Assembly: GCA_937142855.1 (NCBI GenBank)
Contig: CAKZQZ010000054.1
Span: forward strand, 1-64,000
Reading direction: 5' to 3'
Length of the DNA stretch: 64,000 bases
Source: an uncultured Alphaproteobacteria bacterium
GTDB lineage: Bacteria; Pseudomonadota; Alphaproteobacteria; Puniceispirillales; Marisalimonadaceae
In this document: positions 34,350 to 44,734 of the stretch, piece by piece
Position numbering within the stretch: the first letter of the stretch is position 1
Layout: every line of letters starts with the position of its first letter
Program-made: the position numbers and the translations under genes
Notes under the pieces: model-generated
What the model was told of the DNA's origin: nothing
Databases searched by the model: none
What the model saw: only the letters and a program-made list of their open reading frames with translations

Positions 34350-34934
34350 TTATTTTTTAGTTAATTTCCAAATTTGTGGAATCAATAGTGCTGCAAGTAT
34401 TATTTTATATAGATCCCCAATCATAAAAGGAGAAAGGCTTTCTATGATTGAAAAACTAAAACCTTTCAAAAAGCTTAATTGAAGAATTCCAAAAAAGTAT
34501 ATCATAAACATACCTATCAACATTGCTAAGATTGATTTTATAAATAGCTTTCCCCAACCTCTATCTGCTAGTTCACCTAAAACTAAAGCTGCTGCTAAAA
34601 AGCCAAATAAAAAACCACCCGTTGGTCCCATAAAGTATGGCAAACCTCCTCCATAAGCGAATACAGGCAAACCTATCATTCCCTGAAACAAATATAAACT
34701 TACCGAAGAAACAGCTATATTTCTTCCACAAAGCATTGCAATCATTAAAATTGCTAAAGGTTGTAATGTCATTGGGACAGGATATAAGTCCACTTTGATT
34801 TTTGCGGATAAGATTAATAACAAGCTACAAAATATTACAGTCAAAACATTCGTGACTATTGAAAACTTTGCATCAGCTTTATCTCTTAATAAAAAGCTTT
34901 CAATCCAAGTAACTCTAAAAACTTTATCATCCAT
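34350..34934 (-). CDS. bioY: Biotin transporter BioY (S component)
   Basis: Substrate-binding membrane component of the energy-coupling-factor biotin transporter; solitary BioY can also work alone. The 194-residue protein has about six hydrophobic segments and the family blocks VPMTLQPLAILMIAMLCG, LYLFQGMIGLPVFAYGGG and GPTGGFLFGFLAAALVLGEL. No bioM/bioN (ATPase/transmembrane partner) lies next to it. Biotin import would serve the biotin-dependent propionyl-CoA carboxylase in this window. Confidence 0.93.
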   Translation of the reverse strand: MDDKVFRVTWIESFLLRDKADAKFSIVTNVLTVIFCSLLLILSAKIKVDLYPVPMTLQPLAILMIAMLCGRNIAVSSVSLYLFQGMIGLPVFAYGGGLPYFMGPTGGFLFGFLAAALVLGELADRGWGKLFIKSILAMLIGMFMIYFFGILQLSFLKGFSFSIIESLSPFMIGDLYKIILAALLIPQIWKLTKK

Positions 34935-35036
34935 AACAATAACCTTATAATTATAATAATTTAAAAATTAATATTTATGGGATAAATGTATATCATATAT
35001 TATTTTTTAATAAAATTATATTTTATAGGTTAAATA

Positions 35037-35993
35037 ATGAATGAAATTGATGATATTTTAACACCTACAAGTGTTTGGCTAAAAGAAAAGAGAAAAGTTT
35101 CTTTAGCAACAGTCATTTCTACTTGGGGCAGCGCTCCAAGACCTGTTGGTGGACAAATGGCAATTGATAGTAACGGTGAAATAATAGGATCTGTATCTGG
35201 TGGTTGTATAGAAGGTGCAGTTATATCAGAGGGCATCAATGCAATTCATGACGGTAAAACTAGGATTAAAGATTATGGTATTTCAAATGATATGGCTTGG
35301 GAGGTTGGTTTAGCTTGCGGAGGTGAGTTGAAAGTTCTTATCCAACCATTAGAAATTGAAGATAGTATAATATTTTCTTTAGTCGATAGCATAAAGAATA
35401 GAAAGCAAATCAAGTTAAGAGTAAACTGTGCAAATGGTTCAAGAACTATTGATAACTCGTTGATAAATCAAACTAGCTATTTTGATAAATTACAAAACGA
35501 GTTCATACATATTATAGACCCTAAACCAAGGCTTTTTATTGTTGGTGCCGTCCATATTGCACAAGCTCTTGTATCTTTAGCAAAAACAACTGACTTTGAA
35601 ATAATTTTAATAGACCCAAGAGAGCATTTTGCAACCAATGAGAGGTTTCCCGATTGCAAAATTTTGAATGAATGGCCAGATACAGCTTTATCACATTATA
35701 GCTTAGATAAGTCGACACACTTGGTAACCTTGACACACGACCCTAAAATAGATGATCCTGCACTGATTTATACCCTTAAAAAAAACATTGGGTACATTGG
35801 TTCTTTGGGAAGTAAAAAAACTCATCAAAAAAGATCTGATAGGTTATCATCACTTGGTTTTATTGAAAATGACATTAACAAAATTCATGCTCCTATAGGT
35901 CTTGATATTAAAGCTAAAACTCCTGCTGAAATAGCAGTATCTATTATTGCCGAAATAATTAGCTTTAGACGTAGAAGTTATGACAAAATTTAA
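35037..35993 (+). CDS. XdhC-family molybdenum cofactor insertion/maturation chaperone
   Basis: Binds sulfurated molybdenum cofactor and hands it to xanthine dehydrogenase-type enzymes. The N-terminal XdhC/CoxI domain has ISTWGSAPRPVGGQMAI, GSVSGGCIEGAV and LACGGELKV; the C-terminal Rossmann domain (about 160-300) has FIVGAVHIAQALVSLA and IGSLGSKKTHQKR. The 318-residue length is normal for the two-domain form. It overlaps the MocA-like gene by 14 bases, indicating an operon. No xdhA/xdhB or coxL is in the window. Confidence 0.88.
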   Translation: MNEIDDILTPTSVWLKEKRKVSLATVISTWGSAPRPVGGQMAIDSNGEIIGSVSGGCIEGAVISEGINAIHDGKTRIKDYGISNDMAWEVGLACGGELKVLIQPLEIEDSIIFSLVDSIKNRKQIKLRVNCANGSRTIDNSLINQTSYFDKLQNEFIHIIDPKPRLFIVGAVHIAQALVSLAKTTDFEIILIDPREHFATNERFPDCKILNEWPDTALSHYSLDKSTHLVTLTHDPKIDDPALIYTLKKNIGYIGSLGSKKTHQKRSDRLSSLGFIENDINKIHAPIGLDIKAKTPAEIAVSIIAEIISFRRRSYDKI

Positions 35994-36594
35994 GAAAAAA
36001 ATAAATTTAGTAAAAAAAGTTATTTTAGCTGCTGGTTCTAGTAAAAGATATGGTGAAGAAAACAAGCTAGTTCAAATTTTTCAAAAAAAGCCAATTATAA
36101 ACCATACAATAGATGCTTTATTAGAAATATTTGAGCCACAAGAATTATTAGTTGTAGTAGGACATGAGCATACAAAAATTGTTAAGCTGATCAATAATCC
36201 TAGCATTAAAATTGTTAATAATATTGACTATGAAAAAGGAATAGGAACTTCTATTTCATGCGCAGTTAAACAATTAGAAAACTATATCCAAGGTGTTATG
36301 ATTATCCCTGCAGACATGCCTCTTTTATCAAAGAAAGATATAAAAAAATTAGAAGACAAATTTTTTGAATTGAATTCTGAAAAGGTTATTTTTCCCCAAT
36401 ATAACTCTAACATTGGAAACCCCGTCATCCTCCCCAAAAGCTATTTTGAAACTCTTAAAAATCTTGAAGGCGACTTTGGTGCAAGATCTCAAATTAAGAA
36501 TAAAGATTATGTAACAGTAAACACTGATATAGGAACTTCTCTAGATATAGACACCAAAGAAGAATTCAACAAACAAAAAAATTATAAATTATAA
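35980..36594 (+). CDS. MocA-like molybdenum cofactor cytidylyltransferase
   Basis: NTP-transferase that attaches CMP (or, in MobA relatives, GMP) to molybdopterin. It begins with the nucleotide-binding loop VILAAGSSKRYGEENKLVQIF and has the metal motif in IIPADMPLLSKKDI, and GNPVILPKSYFE later. Pairing with XdhC favours the cytidylyltransferase (MocA) type, which serves xanthine dehydrogenase/CO dehydrogenase enzymes. The 204-residue length is normal. It is convergent with typA (one-base gap). Confidence 0.84.
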   Translation: MTKFKKKINLVKKVILAAGSSKRYGEENKLVQIFQKKPIINHTIDALLEIFEPQELLVVVGHEHTKIVKLINNPSIKIVNNIDYEKGIGTSISCAVKQLENYIQGVMIIPADMPLLSKKDIKKLEDKFFELNSEKVIFPQYNSNIGNPVILPKSYFETLKNLEGDFGARSQIKNKDYVTVNTDIGTSLDIDTKEEFNKQKNYKL

Positions 36595-36595
36595 T

Positions 36596-38440
36596 TTATG
36601 AAGCAGCCCTAGCAGCTTTTTTTCTTTCATGTTCTTTTAATAATTTTTTTCTTATTCTTATACTGTTTGGAGTTACTTCTACTAATTCATCATCATTTAT
36701 AAACTCTAAAGCAAACTCTAAAGTAACATTTATAGGTGTTGTTAGGGTGACAGCTTCATCACTACCTGAAGCCCTAACATTCGTTAATTGTTTACCTTTA
36801 AGAGGATTGACAACTAAATCATTATTCCTGCTATGGATGCCTATAATCATTCCCTCATAAACTTCCAGCCCATTTTCAATGATCATTTTACCTCTATCTT
36901 GCAGGTTAAACAAAGCGTAGGGTAGTGCTTTTCCCTGCCCTATGGATATTAATGCACCATTTCTTCTTCCTGTAGTTAAGCCTTGGATTATTGGACCATA
37001 CTTATCAAAAGTATGATATAATAATCCAGATCCTGACGTTAATGTTAAGAATTCTGACCTAAAGCCTATTAAACCTCTACTCGTCATATTATAATCTAGA
37101 CGAACTCTTCCTTTCCCATCAGGCACTATATCTAATAATTGGCCTTTTCTTTCTCCCATTTTTTCCATAATCTTACCTTGATGAATTTCTTCAACATCTA
37201 TAGTTACGTTTTCATATGGTTCTTTAGTTACATTATCTATTTTTTTTGTAATAACCTCAGGAGAAGATACCCCCAATTCAAATCCTTCTCTTCTCATATT
37301 TTCTATTAAAATTGATAAATGAAGTTCACCTCTGCCAGAAACTCTAAATTTGTCTGGGTTGTTAGTATCCTCAACTCTGAGAGCCACATTTGTTTTTAAT
37401 TCTTGATGCAGTCTATCTCTAATAGATCTGCTAGTTACTAGCTTACCCTCTTGTCCTGCAAAAGGACTATCATTTACCTGTATAATCATACTGAGAGTTG
37501 GTTCATCAACTGAAAGTTTTTCTAAAACATCAAATTTACCAAATTCGCAAATAGTATCGGAGATTTTTAATTCTCCTAAACCACTTATTGCTACAATATC
37601 TCCAGCTGTTGCTTCATCGACCTCTTTTTTTTCAAGACCATGAAAATTCATAATTTGTAAAACTTTTCCAGCACGTACATCTCCATTCACATTTCCAATA
37701 GAAACTTGCTGTCCCTTCTTTAATTGTCCTCTTCTTATCCTGCCAGTTCCAATTATCCCAACATAGCTTGAGTAACTTAAAGCTGATATTTGCATTTGTA
37801 GGTTACCCGAAACATCTACATTAGGGTACGAAACATTTTTGATTATAGTTTCAAAAATAGTATCCATATTATCTTTTTTGTTTGATAAATCATCAGTTGC
37901 CCAGCCTTGAATAGCTGATGCGTAAACTACTGGAAAATCTAGTTGGTTTTCATCCGCACCTAATCTATCAAAAAGATCAAATGTTTGATCAAGAACCCAG
38001 TCTGGCCTTGCACCCTCCCTATCTACTTTGTTAATAACTACAATCGGACACAAACCAGCTTGTAAAGCTTTTTTAGTAACAAAACCAGTTTGCGGCATGG
38101 GACCATCAACTGCATCAACTAGCAATAAAACAGAATCTACCATAGAAATAACTCTTTCAACTTCTCCACCAAAGTCAGCATGACCAGGAGTGTCCACGAT
38201 ATTAATTCTAAAATCTTTCCAATTTAGACCCGTATTTTTTGATAAAATAGTAATACCACGCTCTTTTTCTAAATCATTTGAGTCCATTACTCTTTCAACT
38301 GTTTCTGTATGCGCAGCAAAAGTACCAGATTGTTGCAACAGGGTATCAACAAGAGTTGTTTTACCGTGATCTACGTGAGCAACTATTGCAATATTTCTTA
38401 TTAATTTGATTTTATCTTCAGCAGTTTTATTATCAATCAT
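36596..38440 (-). CDS. typA: Ribosome-associated GTPase TypA/BipA
   Basis: Translational GTPase related to EF-G that binds ribosomes under stress and in cold. The G motifs are [26 protein letters not shown] and [10 protein letters not shown]. Domain V/CTD blocks follow: [19 protein letters not shown] and [18 protein letters not shown]. The ATG at 38440 ([10 protein letters not shown]) is preferred to a TTG 12 bases upstream. It is 614 residues, the normal length. It lies downstream of the RND pump on the same strand but 113 bases away, so it probably has its own promoter. Confidence 0.97.
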   Translation of the reverse strand: MIDNKTAEDKIKLIRNIAIVAHVDHGKTTLVDTLLQQSGTFAAHTETVERVMDSNDLEKERGITILSKNTGLNWKDFRINIVDTPGHADFGGEVERVISMVDSVLLLVDAVDGPMPQTGFVTKKALQAGLCPIVVINKVDREGARPDWVLDQTFDLFDRLGADENQLDFPVVYASAIQGWATDDLSNKKDNMDTIFETIIKNVSYPNVDVSGNLQMQISALSYSSYVGIIGTGRIRRGQLKKGQQVSIGNVNGDVRAGKVLQIMNFHGLEKKEVDEATAGDIVAISGLGELKISDTICEFGKFDVLEKLSVDEPTLSMIIQVNDSPFAGQEGKLVTSRSIRDRLHQELKTNVALRVEDTNNPDKFRVSGRGELHLSILIENMRREGFELGVSSPEVITKKIDNVTKEPYENVTIDVEEIHQGKIMEKMGERKGQLLDIVPDGKGRVRLDYNMTSRGLIGFRSEFLTLTSGSGLLYHTFDKYGPIIQGLTTGRRNGALISIGQGKALPYALFNLQDRGKMIIENGLEVYEGMIIGIHSRNNDLVVNPLKGKQLTNVRASGSDEAVTLTTPINVTLEFALEFINDDELVEVTPNSIRIRKKLLKEHERKKAARAAS

Positions 38441-38470
38441 TACAAAACTCAATTTTACTTATTTAATTTA

Positions 38471-38503
38471 AAGAGGCTTATATAGCCCCTTAATTAGCCT
38501 CTT
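38471..38503 (-). terminator. Possible terminator between the RND pump and typA
   Basis: AAGAGGCT and AGCCTCTT form a perfect eight-base stem with a 17-base loop. Read on the minus strand the stem is followed by a TA-rich run, after the RND pump stop at 38554. The long loop and mixed T/A tail make it only a moderate candidate. Confidence 0.35.
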
Positions 38504-38553
38504 GTCACTAAATAAAAATAATAAGTAGGGTATAAGCAAAAACTTTTTGAATA

Positions 38554-41500
38554 CTATACTAGCAAGTCTTCCTTATCATCTAAAACGGGTTGAACTTTCT
38601 GAGTTTTAAGAGCAATAGCTAGTAATGGAGGAACCATCAGTAGTGTTAATATTGCAGATGATGCCAACCCTCCAAACACAACTGTACCAATTCCTCTATA
38701 TAATTCAGATCCAGAGCCAGGGAAAATAACTAAAGGAATTAGTCCAAATAAACTAGTAAGAGTAGACATAAATATTGGTCTAATTCTATTTCTTGTGGCT
38801 TCGGTAATCGCTTCAGAAATTTTCATACTTTCGTATCTAATATGCCACAAAGTTTGTTCAACCATCAAAATGGAGTTGTTCACTACAATACCTGCCAATA
38901 TTATAAAACCTAGCATAGTTAACATATCTAGAGGTTGTGGTTGGAACTTATTTAAAACAACAAGCGCTATTACACCACCTGCTCCAGCTATAGGAACTGT
39001 AATCATTATAACAAGTGGAAGAATAAAAGACCTCATTAAAACAGTTAGCAATAAAAAAATTACAAATAGAGCTATCAACACATTATTTTTCATTGCCACC
39101 CAAGTACGTTCAAGTTCACTAGCAGCACCAGATAAATTTATAGAAACTCCTTCTTGCATATCTTTTGAAATAGGAGTTACAACCGAATTCTGGAGTTTTA
39201 ATACAGCATCCTCCAGAGATATACTTTCATGAGGTCGTAGTTGAAGAGTTATTACTCTTCTTCCAGATAACCTTTTGATTTGTTCTGGAACACCTATTAA
39301 CTTAATATCTGCAACTTGAGACAACCTTACTAATTCACCTGTTTTGGTAATTAAAGGTAGGTCTTTTAGATTATCAATTTTACTAACATTAGCTTTATCT
39401 GATGTTAAAACTAAATCTATTAATTTTCCTTCGAACGGAATTTCTCTAACTCTAACACTATCGTTATAAACGTCTATAGATTGGGCAAAATCTCTTGCGG
39501 ACATTCCAATATTTGCTAGTTTTTCAGGAATAGGACTAATCATTACTTGAGGGGAACCTGTTCCCATTTGAGGAACAGAACGTATCTGATGCCCTTGGCT
39601 AGGAGGAAACTGACTTCTTACAGCTCTCATAACTTTTTGAGCCGTTGGTTGGATTAAATCTAAAGAAGGCCCCGTTATTTCTAATTTAATTACCCTAGCC
39701 CCGCCTACAGACCTTCCAAACAAAGAAGCTTGTTGAGCAAAAGCACGGGCTCCAGGTTGTGACCTTATAGGTTTTGTAAGAACAGGTAAAATTTCTTTAA
39801 CTCTTTTGGGGTCCTCAGTAGCTGCACCAGCGAAAGCACCTCCTGAATATGCAACAAAGAAAAAACGGTCAATTTTAGGTTTACCATAAGGACCATCGCT
39901 TTCTGCTTCCCATAGAGGCCTTGCCGCCCTCTCCATTGCACGAGAAATGTCTACAGTTGCCTCTTTATTATAGCCAGGAGGAACCATAATTCGGGCAAAA
40001 ACAAAATTTCTATTACCATCTGGCAAATAATCAAGTGGTGGAAGAAAGTAAAAAATAATTGAGCCTGCGGTTACAATCAATCCCAAAACCACAGAAAGAC
40101 CCAAATTAAGAGATTTCGTTGACCAGAGAGCATAACTTTGTATTAACTTTGCAAATTTAGAGGCAAATGAATCTAAAAATAATATTGAAAATGTCTTTTT
40201 CTGACCGTCCATATTCTTACTTAATAACTTAGAAGCTATTGTAGGAATTAATGTAATAGAAATGAAAACAGAAATTAAAACAGATACAGAAATCGCAATA
40301 CCTATATCCCTAAACAATTGTCCTATAGGAAGCTCAATTAATAAAATAGGTATAAAAACAACAACTGTAGTTAGTGCAGAACCAAGAATTGGTGCCCATA
40401 CTTGTCTTGCTCCTTGATAAGATGACATAATAGGAGACATACCTGATTGCCTTAACCTATAAATATTTTCTTGGCTCACAATAGAGGCATCAACAACCAT
40501 TCCGACAGCAAAAGCTAACCCTGCCAACGAGATTACGTTTACTGAAAGACCTAGCCATGAAATTGCTACAAAAGTACCTATAACTGATACTGGAATTGCA
40601 AGCATAATGATTAAGGTTGGCCTAAAACTTCTTAAAAAAAGCATTAATATACAAATAGCAAGTATACCACCTATGATTATATTTTGCTGAACAAGGGCTA
40701 TAGCAGCATTTATATATACTGTCTCGTCGTATACATTTTTTAAAATGAGTCCATTCTCAGAAAGTACACCTTTATTTAACTTTTCTATTTCAATTTTTAA
40801 GTTATCAATAATCTCTACTACGTTTGAATTTGGTTCTCTTATTACAGCAAATGTAATAGCATCTTGGCCGTTCATTCTTCTAAAACTAGTAGGTTTTTTG
40901 TAGGACATATAAACTTTTGCTACATCCTCTAATCTTACATTTACAGGTATGCCATCAGAACCTGTTTCTGACCTAAGAACAATATTTTTAGCAGTGTTAG
41001 GAGTATAAGAAATTGCTTCAGCTCTTAAGGAATAAGTTCGTTTACCTTCTATAATTTCACCAGCAGTTACTTGGGCAGAGCTTGCTCTCAAAGCCTCCAA
41101 AACGGTGGGTATAGAAATTGAAAACTCTGCTAACCTTTGAGTATCTATTGCCACTTTTAGTTCTTTTTTTTCTCCACCACGGAATGTAATTTCTGATATC
41201 CCTTCAATACGAGATAGTTTTTCAATTATTTCAAACTCTACAAAATCCCCTAGTGAAGCTAAATCATCTACTTCAGAATTAGGCAATTTAACCATTGCCA
41301 ACCTCGAAATTGGACTATCGTCTGAATTAGAAGTACGGACGGTTGGCCTTTTTGACTCAGAAGGCAGGCCATCAATTGCCGACACTTTACTTAAAAGTTG
41401 TATAAGAGCAATATCCATATCCTGTCCAACAGAATAGGTAAGAGTTACCCTTCCAGAACCAAATCTACTGTCAGATTCTACATTTTCTATTCCTGACAAA

Positions 41501-41721
41501 GACGCAACTGCTAGTTCAAGTCTAGTAACTACTTCTCTTTCGACATCTTCAGGAGATGCTCCAGGCCATGAAACTCTTACTTGAAGGATAGGTTTATCTA
41601 TGTCGGGAGTCATTTGTATAGGAATTTTTTGAAGAGCTACGAGGCCGAAGGCAATTATCAAAAAAACCATTGCTGCAACAGCAATCGGTTGTTTAATTGC
41701 TAACTTAATCAAACCATTCAT
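38554..41721 (-). CDS. RND efflux transporter, inner-membrane pump (AcrB/MdtBC-like)
   Basis: Proton-driven efflux pump of 1055 residues with the AcrB layout: TM1, a periplasmic porter domain, TM2-7, a second porter domain and TM8-12. Visible blocks are PTDIDKPILQVRVSWPGASPEDVE-like residues near the start (PDIDKPILQVRVSWPG), RSFRPTLIIMLAIPVSV and GLAFAVGMVVDASIV with the proton-relay Asp, and a second-half GFIILAGIVVNNSILMVEQ. Substrate range cannot be read from sequence. The adaptor gene lies 24 bases upstream; no outer-membrane channel gene is adjacent. Confidence 0.93.
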   Translation of the reverse strand: MNGLIKLAIKQPIAVAAMVFLIIAFGLVALQKIPIQMTPDIDKPILQVRVSWPGASPEDVEREVVTRLELAVASLSGIENVESDSRFGSGRVTLTYSVGQDMDIALIQLLSKVSAIDGLPSESKRPTVRTSNSDDSPISRLAMVKLPNSEVDDLASLGDFVEFEIIEKLSRIEGISEITFRGGEKKELKVAIDTQRLAEFSISIPTVLEALRASSAQVTAGEIIEGKRTYSLRAEAISYTPNTAKNIVLRSETGSDGIPVNVRLEDVAKVYMSYKKPTSFRRMNGQDAITFAVIREPNSNVVEIIDNLKIEIEKLNKGVLSENGLILKNVYDETVYINAAIALVQQNIIIGGILAICILMLFLRSFRPTLIIMLAIPVSVIGTFVAISWLGLSVNVISLAGLAFAVGMVVDASIVSQENIYRLRQSGMSPIMSSYQGARQVWAPILGSALTTVVVFIPILLIELPIGQLFRDIGIAISVSVLISVFISITLIPTIASKLLSKNMDGQKKTFSILFLDSFASKFAKLIQSYALWSTKSLNLGLSVVLGLIVTAGSIIFYFLPPLDYLPDGNRNFVFARIMVPPGYNKEATVDISRAMERAARPLWEAESDGPYGKPKIDRFFFVAYSGGAFAGAATEDPKRVKEILPVLTKPIRSQPGARAFAQQASLFGRSVGGARVIKLEITGPSLDLIQPTAQKVMRAVRSQFPPSQGHQIRSVPQMGTGSPQVMISPIPEKLANIGMSARDFAQSIDVYNDSVRVREIPFEGKLIDLVLTSDKANVSKIDNLKDLPLITKTGELVRLSQVADIKLIGVPEQIKRLSGRRVITLQLRPHESISLEDAVLKLQNSVVTPISKDMQEGVSINLSGAASELERTWVAMKNNVLIALFVIFLLLTVLMRSFILPLVIMITVPIAGAGGVIALVVLNKFQPQPLDMLTMLGFIILAGIVVNNSILMVEQTLWHIRYESMKISEAITEATRNRIRPIFMSTLTSLFGLIPLVIFPGSGSELYRGIGTVVFGGLASSAILTLLMVPPLLAIALKTQKVQPVLDDKEDLLV

Positions 41722-41745
41722 TTTTTATGATACCCTGCTATGTCT

Positions 41746-42858
41746 TTATTGTTTCTTTTTAATTTTTATTGGTTGGTTTGGTCTTAAGTTTTCGTTGCCT
41801 TTAATAACAACAATTTCACCTTCTTTTAAACCATTTAGAATTTCAATATTATCACCAACTGAAATTCCAGTTCTGACAAACGTTCTTTTGGCCAGGCCTT
41901 TTTCATATAAGTAGACAAATTGTCTTTCACCCATAGGTGTTAATGCATCTTTAGGAATTAACACTCTCTTCAAATTATTACCAACTGAAATTTCAAGAGA
42001 AAATCTAGTTCCAGAAGCAGTAAGATTTTTAGGTAGTGAATTACCCACACTAATTCTTATTTTGCGTGTTCCAGTTCTAATATTTTCAGAGTTTACAATA
42101 CCTCTTATTTTACCACTAAATTTTTGTTTATTATTAAAAATATCAACGTTCGAACCAATTTTTACTTTTGATGCTATATCTGAACGTAAATCTGTTTCAA
42201 TCTCATAAAATTCATCCTCTAATATGGAAGCTAAAACCTTACCTTTAGCTATTACAGCACCAACTTGAGATTTGATATCAGTTATATTCCCATTAACTGG
42301 TGATAAAATTTTTGTATAGCTAAGGTTTTCTTTGTTTTCATCAAGTAATATTCTTAATTTTTTGATATTATAACTTCTTTGAGAAATTTCTTGCTGATTT
42401 TGAATCAAGGTAATTTCAACATTATCTAAGGTGTCTTGTGTAATAATATTTTGTGACCTTAAACTTTTTGCATTTTTGGCCTTAGAAGCCCTCAATTCAA
42501 GCTTCTTATTTAAAAAGTTTAACGTGTCTTCTTCATACTTTATTTCAGCAGATATTCTTTTAATATTCCTGAGTATATTTTTTGAATCTAAGGTAAATAA
42601 TACATCGTTCTTTTTTACTTCATCACCTATTTTAAAATGAATTTTTAAAATTTCCTGGCTTATCTTAGATGAAACTATAATAGGATTGAGTGCTACAAGT
42701 CTTCCAATAGCAGTTGTCTTTTCTTCAACATTTTTATTTTGAACATTAGCAACATCAACCAACGTTACTCTCGTTCCTTTATTTTTTTTAGAATATTGAG
42801 CTTGAGAACTAGAAATCGAAAAGAAGATAACTAAAATAATAGATAAAATATATTTCAT
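41746..42858 (-). CDS. RND efflux periplasmic adaptor (membrane fusion protein)
   Basis: Links the RND pump to an outer-membrane channel. A signal peptide (about residues 1-20, ILSIILVIFFSISSSQA) is followed by the barrel-sandwich/lipoyl half-motifs (VSSKISQEILKIHFKIGDEVKKND), an alpha-helical hairpin rich in Lys/Asn and the second lipoyl half (ILSPVNGNITDIKSQVG). The beta-barrel and membrane-proximal domain follow (RVLIPKDALTPMGERQFVYL). The signal peptide lacks a lipobox Cys. It is co-transcribed with the pump. Length of 370 residues is normal. Confidence 0.9.
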   Translation of the reverse strand: MKYILSIILVIFFSISSSQAQYSKKNKGTRVTLVDVANVQNKNVEEKTTAIGRLVALNPIIVSSKISQEILKIHFKIGDEVKKNDVLFTLDSKNILRNIKRISAEIKYEEDTLNFLNKKLELRASKAKNAKSLRSQNIITQDTLDNVEITLIQNQQEISQRSYNIKKLRILLDENKENLSYTKILSPVNGNITDIKSQVGAVIAKGKVLASILEDEFYEIETDLRSDIASKVKIGSNVDIFNNKQKFSGKIRGIVNSENIRTGTRKIRISVGNSLPKNLTASGTRFSLEISVGNNLKRVLIPKDALTPMGERQFVYLYEKGLAKRTFVRTGISVGDNIEILNGLKEGEIVVIKGNENLRPNQPIKIKKKQ

Positions 42859-42896
42859 TTTATTCCTTCATAACTTATATAAAGTCTTCTAATAAT

Positions 42897-44507
42897 TTAA
42901 AGAATAGGGCCTGCTTTTTGTAAGTTCTTTCCATGATCATTATCACAAAACTTACGAAAATTATTAATGAATAAATCGGCTAATTCTTTGGCTTTATTAT
43001 TCCACAAATTAGAAGATGACCATGTATTTCGAGGGTCTAGTAATTCTGTTGGAACATTTTTAACCTTAACTGGAATCTCTAAATTGAAATATGGTATGTT
43101 TTCAGTTTCAACTTCATCTAATTCGTTATTCAAAATCGCATCAATAATTAGTCTAGTATTTTTTAGTGATATTCTTTCCCCTTGACCATTCCAACCTGTA
43201 TTAACCAAAAAAACTTTTGAATTGGCAGCTTTCATTTTTTTTGACAAAACATTAGAGTACATAGTGGGGTGGAGCATTAAGAATGCTGCGCCGTAGCATG
43301 CCGAAAAAGCTGGTTGAGGTTCAGTTACCCCTCTTTCAGTACCAGCTAGTTTTGCCGTAAAACCAGAAAGAAAATGATATTCTGCTTGTTCATAAGAAAG
43401 TCTGGAAACCGGAGGAAGCACGCCATAAGCATCGGCTGTTAAAAAAATAATTTTGGATGCATGTTTACCTTTTGAAATTGGCTTTACTATATTGTCTATA
43501 TGATGAATTGGATATGATACTCTTGTATTTTGAGTCACTGAAGTATCACTATAATCAACTTCGCCTTTTGCATTCACAGTTACATTTTCAAGAAGAGCAT
43601 CTCTTCTAATAGCTTTATATATATCTGGCTCTTTATCTTTATCTAGATCTATAGTTTTTGCATAACAACCACCCTCAAAGTTAAAAACACCATCTTCATC
43701 CCATCCGTGTTCATCATCTCCAATTAGTTCTCTCTTGGGGTCAGTAGAAAGAGTTGTTTTGCCCGTGCCTGATAACCCAAAGAACAAAGCAACGGAATCA
43801 TCTTTCCCTTTATTAGCTGAACAATGCATTGATGCAATATTTTTGGGAGGGAGTAGATAATTCATAACTGAAAACATACCCTTTTTCATTTCCCCACCGT
43901 ACCAACTACCTCCAATAATTTGAATTTTGTCCGTTAAATTAAATGCTATAAACGTTTCTGAGTTTAATCCGTCATTTTTGAAGTTTTTATTGTTTGATTT
44001 TGAACCATTTAATACATGGAAATCTGGAATAAAGTCTTTGAGTTCTTCTTCAGTAGGCCTAATAAACATATTTTTTACAAAATGAGCCTGCCAAGCTACT
44101 TCCATAACAAACCTTACTTTCAAGCAAGTGTCTTTGTTGGCGCCACAAAAAGCATCAATAACATATAGCTTTTTATTTGATAGCTGTTTAGTTACGATAC
44201 CATTTAGGTTATTCCAAACTTCTTTGTTAATTGGTTTGTTATCATTCTTTGAAGTATCAGAAGTCCACCATAAATTATTTTTTGTGTTTTCATCTTTTAA
44301 AATATATTTATCTTTCGGTGACCTACCTGTATAAATGCCAGTCATAACGTTCACAGCACCAAACTCAGTGTTCTGTACTCTTTCAAACCCCTCTAATTCT
44401 GTAGAATTTTCTTTTTCATACAAAAACTCATAACTCGGGTTATAGAAAATTTCTTGAATATTCTTTATGCCAATGTCTTGAAGTTGTTTGTGTAATTTAG
44501 TGCTCAT
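42897..44507 (-). CDS. pckA: Phosphoenolpyruvate carboxykinase (ATP)
   Basis: Converts oxaloacetate and ATP to phosphoenolpyruvate, the entry step of gluconeogenesis. The P-loop is [13 protein letters not shown]; the family motifs [20 protein letters not shown] and [10 protein letters not shown] are present, and [10 protein letters not shown] occurs near the N-terminus. The ATG at 44507 (MSTKLHKQL) is preferred over a TTG 12 bases upstream, giving 536 residues, as in other ATP-type enzymes. It is divergent from the flavin monooxygenase across 227 bases. Confidence 0.96.
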   Translation of the reverse strand: MSTKLHKQLQDIGIKNIQEIFYNPSYEFLYEKENSTELEGFERVQNTEFGAVNVMTGIYTGRSPKDKYILKDENTKNNLWWTSDTSKNDNKPINKEVWNNLNGIVTKQLSNKKLYVIDAFCGANKDTCLKVRFVMEVAWQAHFVKNMFIRPTEEELKDFIPDFHVLNGSKSNNKNFKNDGLNSETFIAFNLTDKIQIIGGSWYGGEMKKGMFSVMNYLLPPKNIASMHCSANKGKDDSVALFFGLSGTGKTTLSTDPKRELIGDDEHGWDEDGVFNFEGGCYAKTIDLDKDKEPDIYKAIRRDALLENVTVNAKGEVDYSDTSVTQNTRVSYPIHHIDNIVKPISKGKHASKIIFLTADAYGVLPPVSRLSYEQAEYHFLSGFTAKLAGTERGVTEPQPAFSACYGAAFLMLHPTMYSNVLSKKMKAANSKVFLVNTGWNGQGERISLKNTRLIIDAILNNELDEVETENIPYFNLEIPVKVKNVPTELLDPRNTWSSSNLWNNKAKELADLFINNFRKFCDNDHGKNLQKAGPIL

Positions 44508-44631
44508 TAAATTTTCCAAGGCAATTAAAAAAATGAAAATATATATTTAGTATTTATTATAAAACATCAAGTAAATTATGTCTAAATTTCAAATATTAGA
44601 AACATTAATTTATGATAAATAACATTATATT

Positions 44632-44659
44632 TTGTTATAGTCCAAAATATATATATTAT
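44632..44659 (+). promoter_or_regulatory. Weak sigma-70-type promoter candidate upstream of the flavin monooxygenase
   Basis: TTGTTA (44632) and TATTAT (44654) are separated by 16 bases in the 227-base region between pckA and the monooxygenase gene. In DNA this rich in A+T such matches are frequent, so weight is low. The rest of the region shows no other structure. Confidence 0.25.
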
Positions 44660-44734
44660 AAGATTGAATATATTTGTTATTTCTAAAATATAAAGAGATT
44701 GCCTTAAATAAATATTACAGAAATTAAATTTTTA

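Noticed and set aside
38795-39232. 145-codon plus-strand frame inside the RND pump gene
   Set aside because: The opposite strand encodes the conserved C-terminal half of the pump, and this frame has no support of its own.
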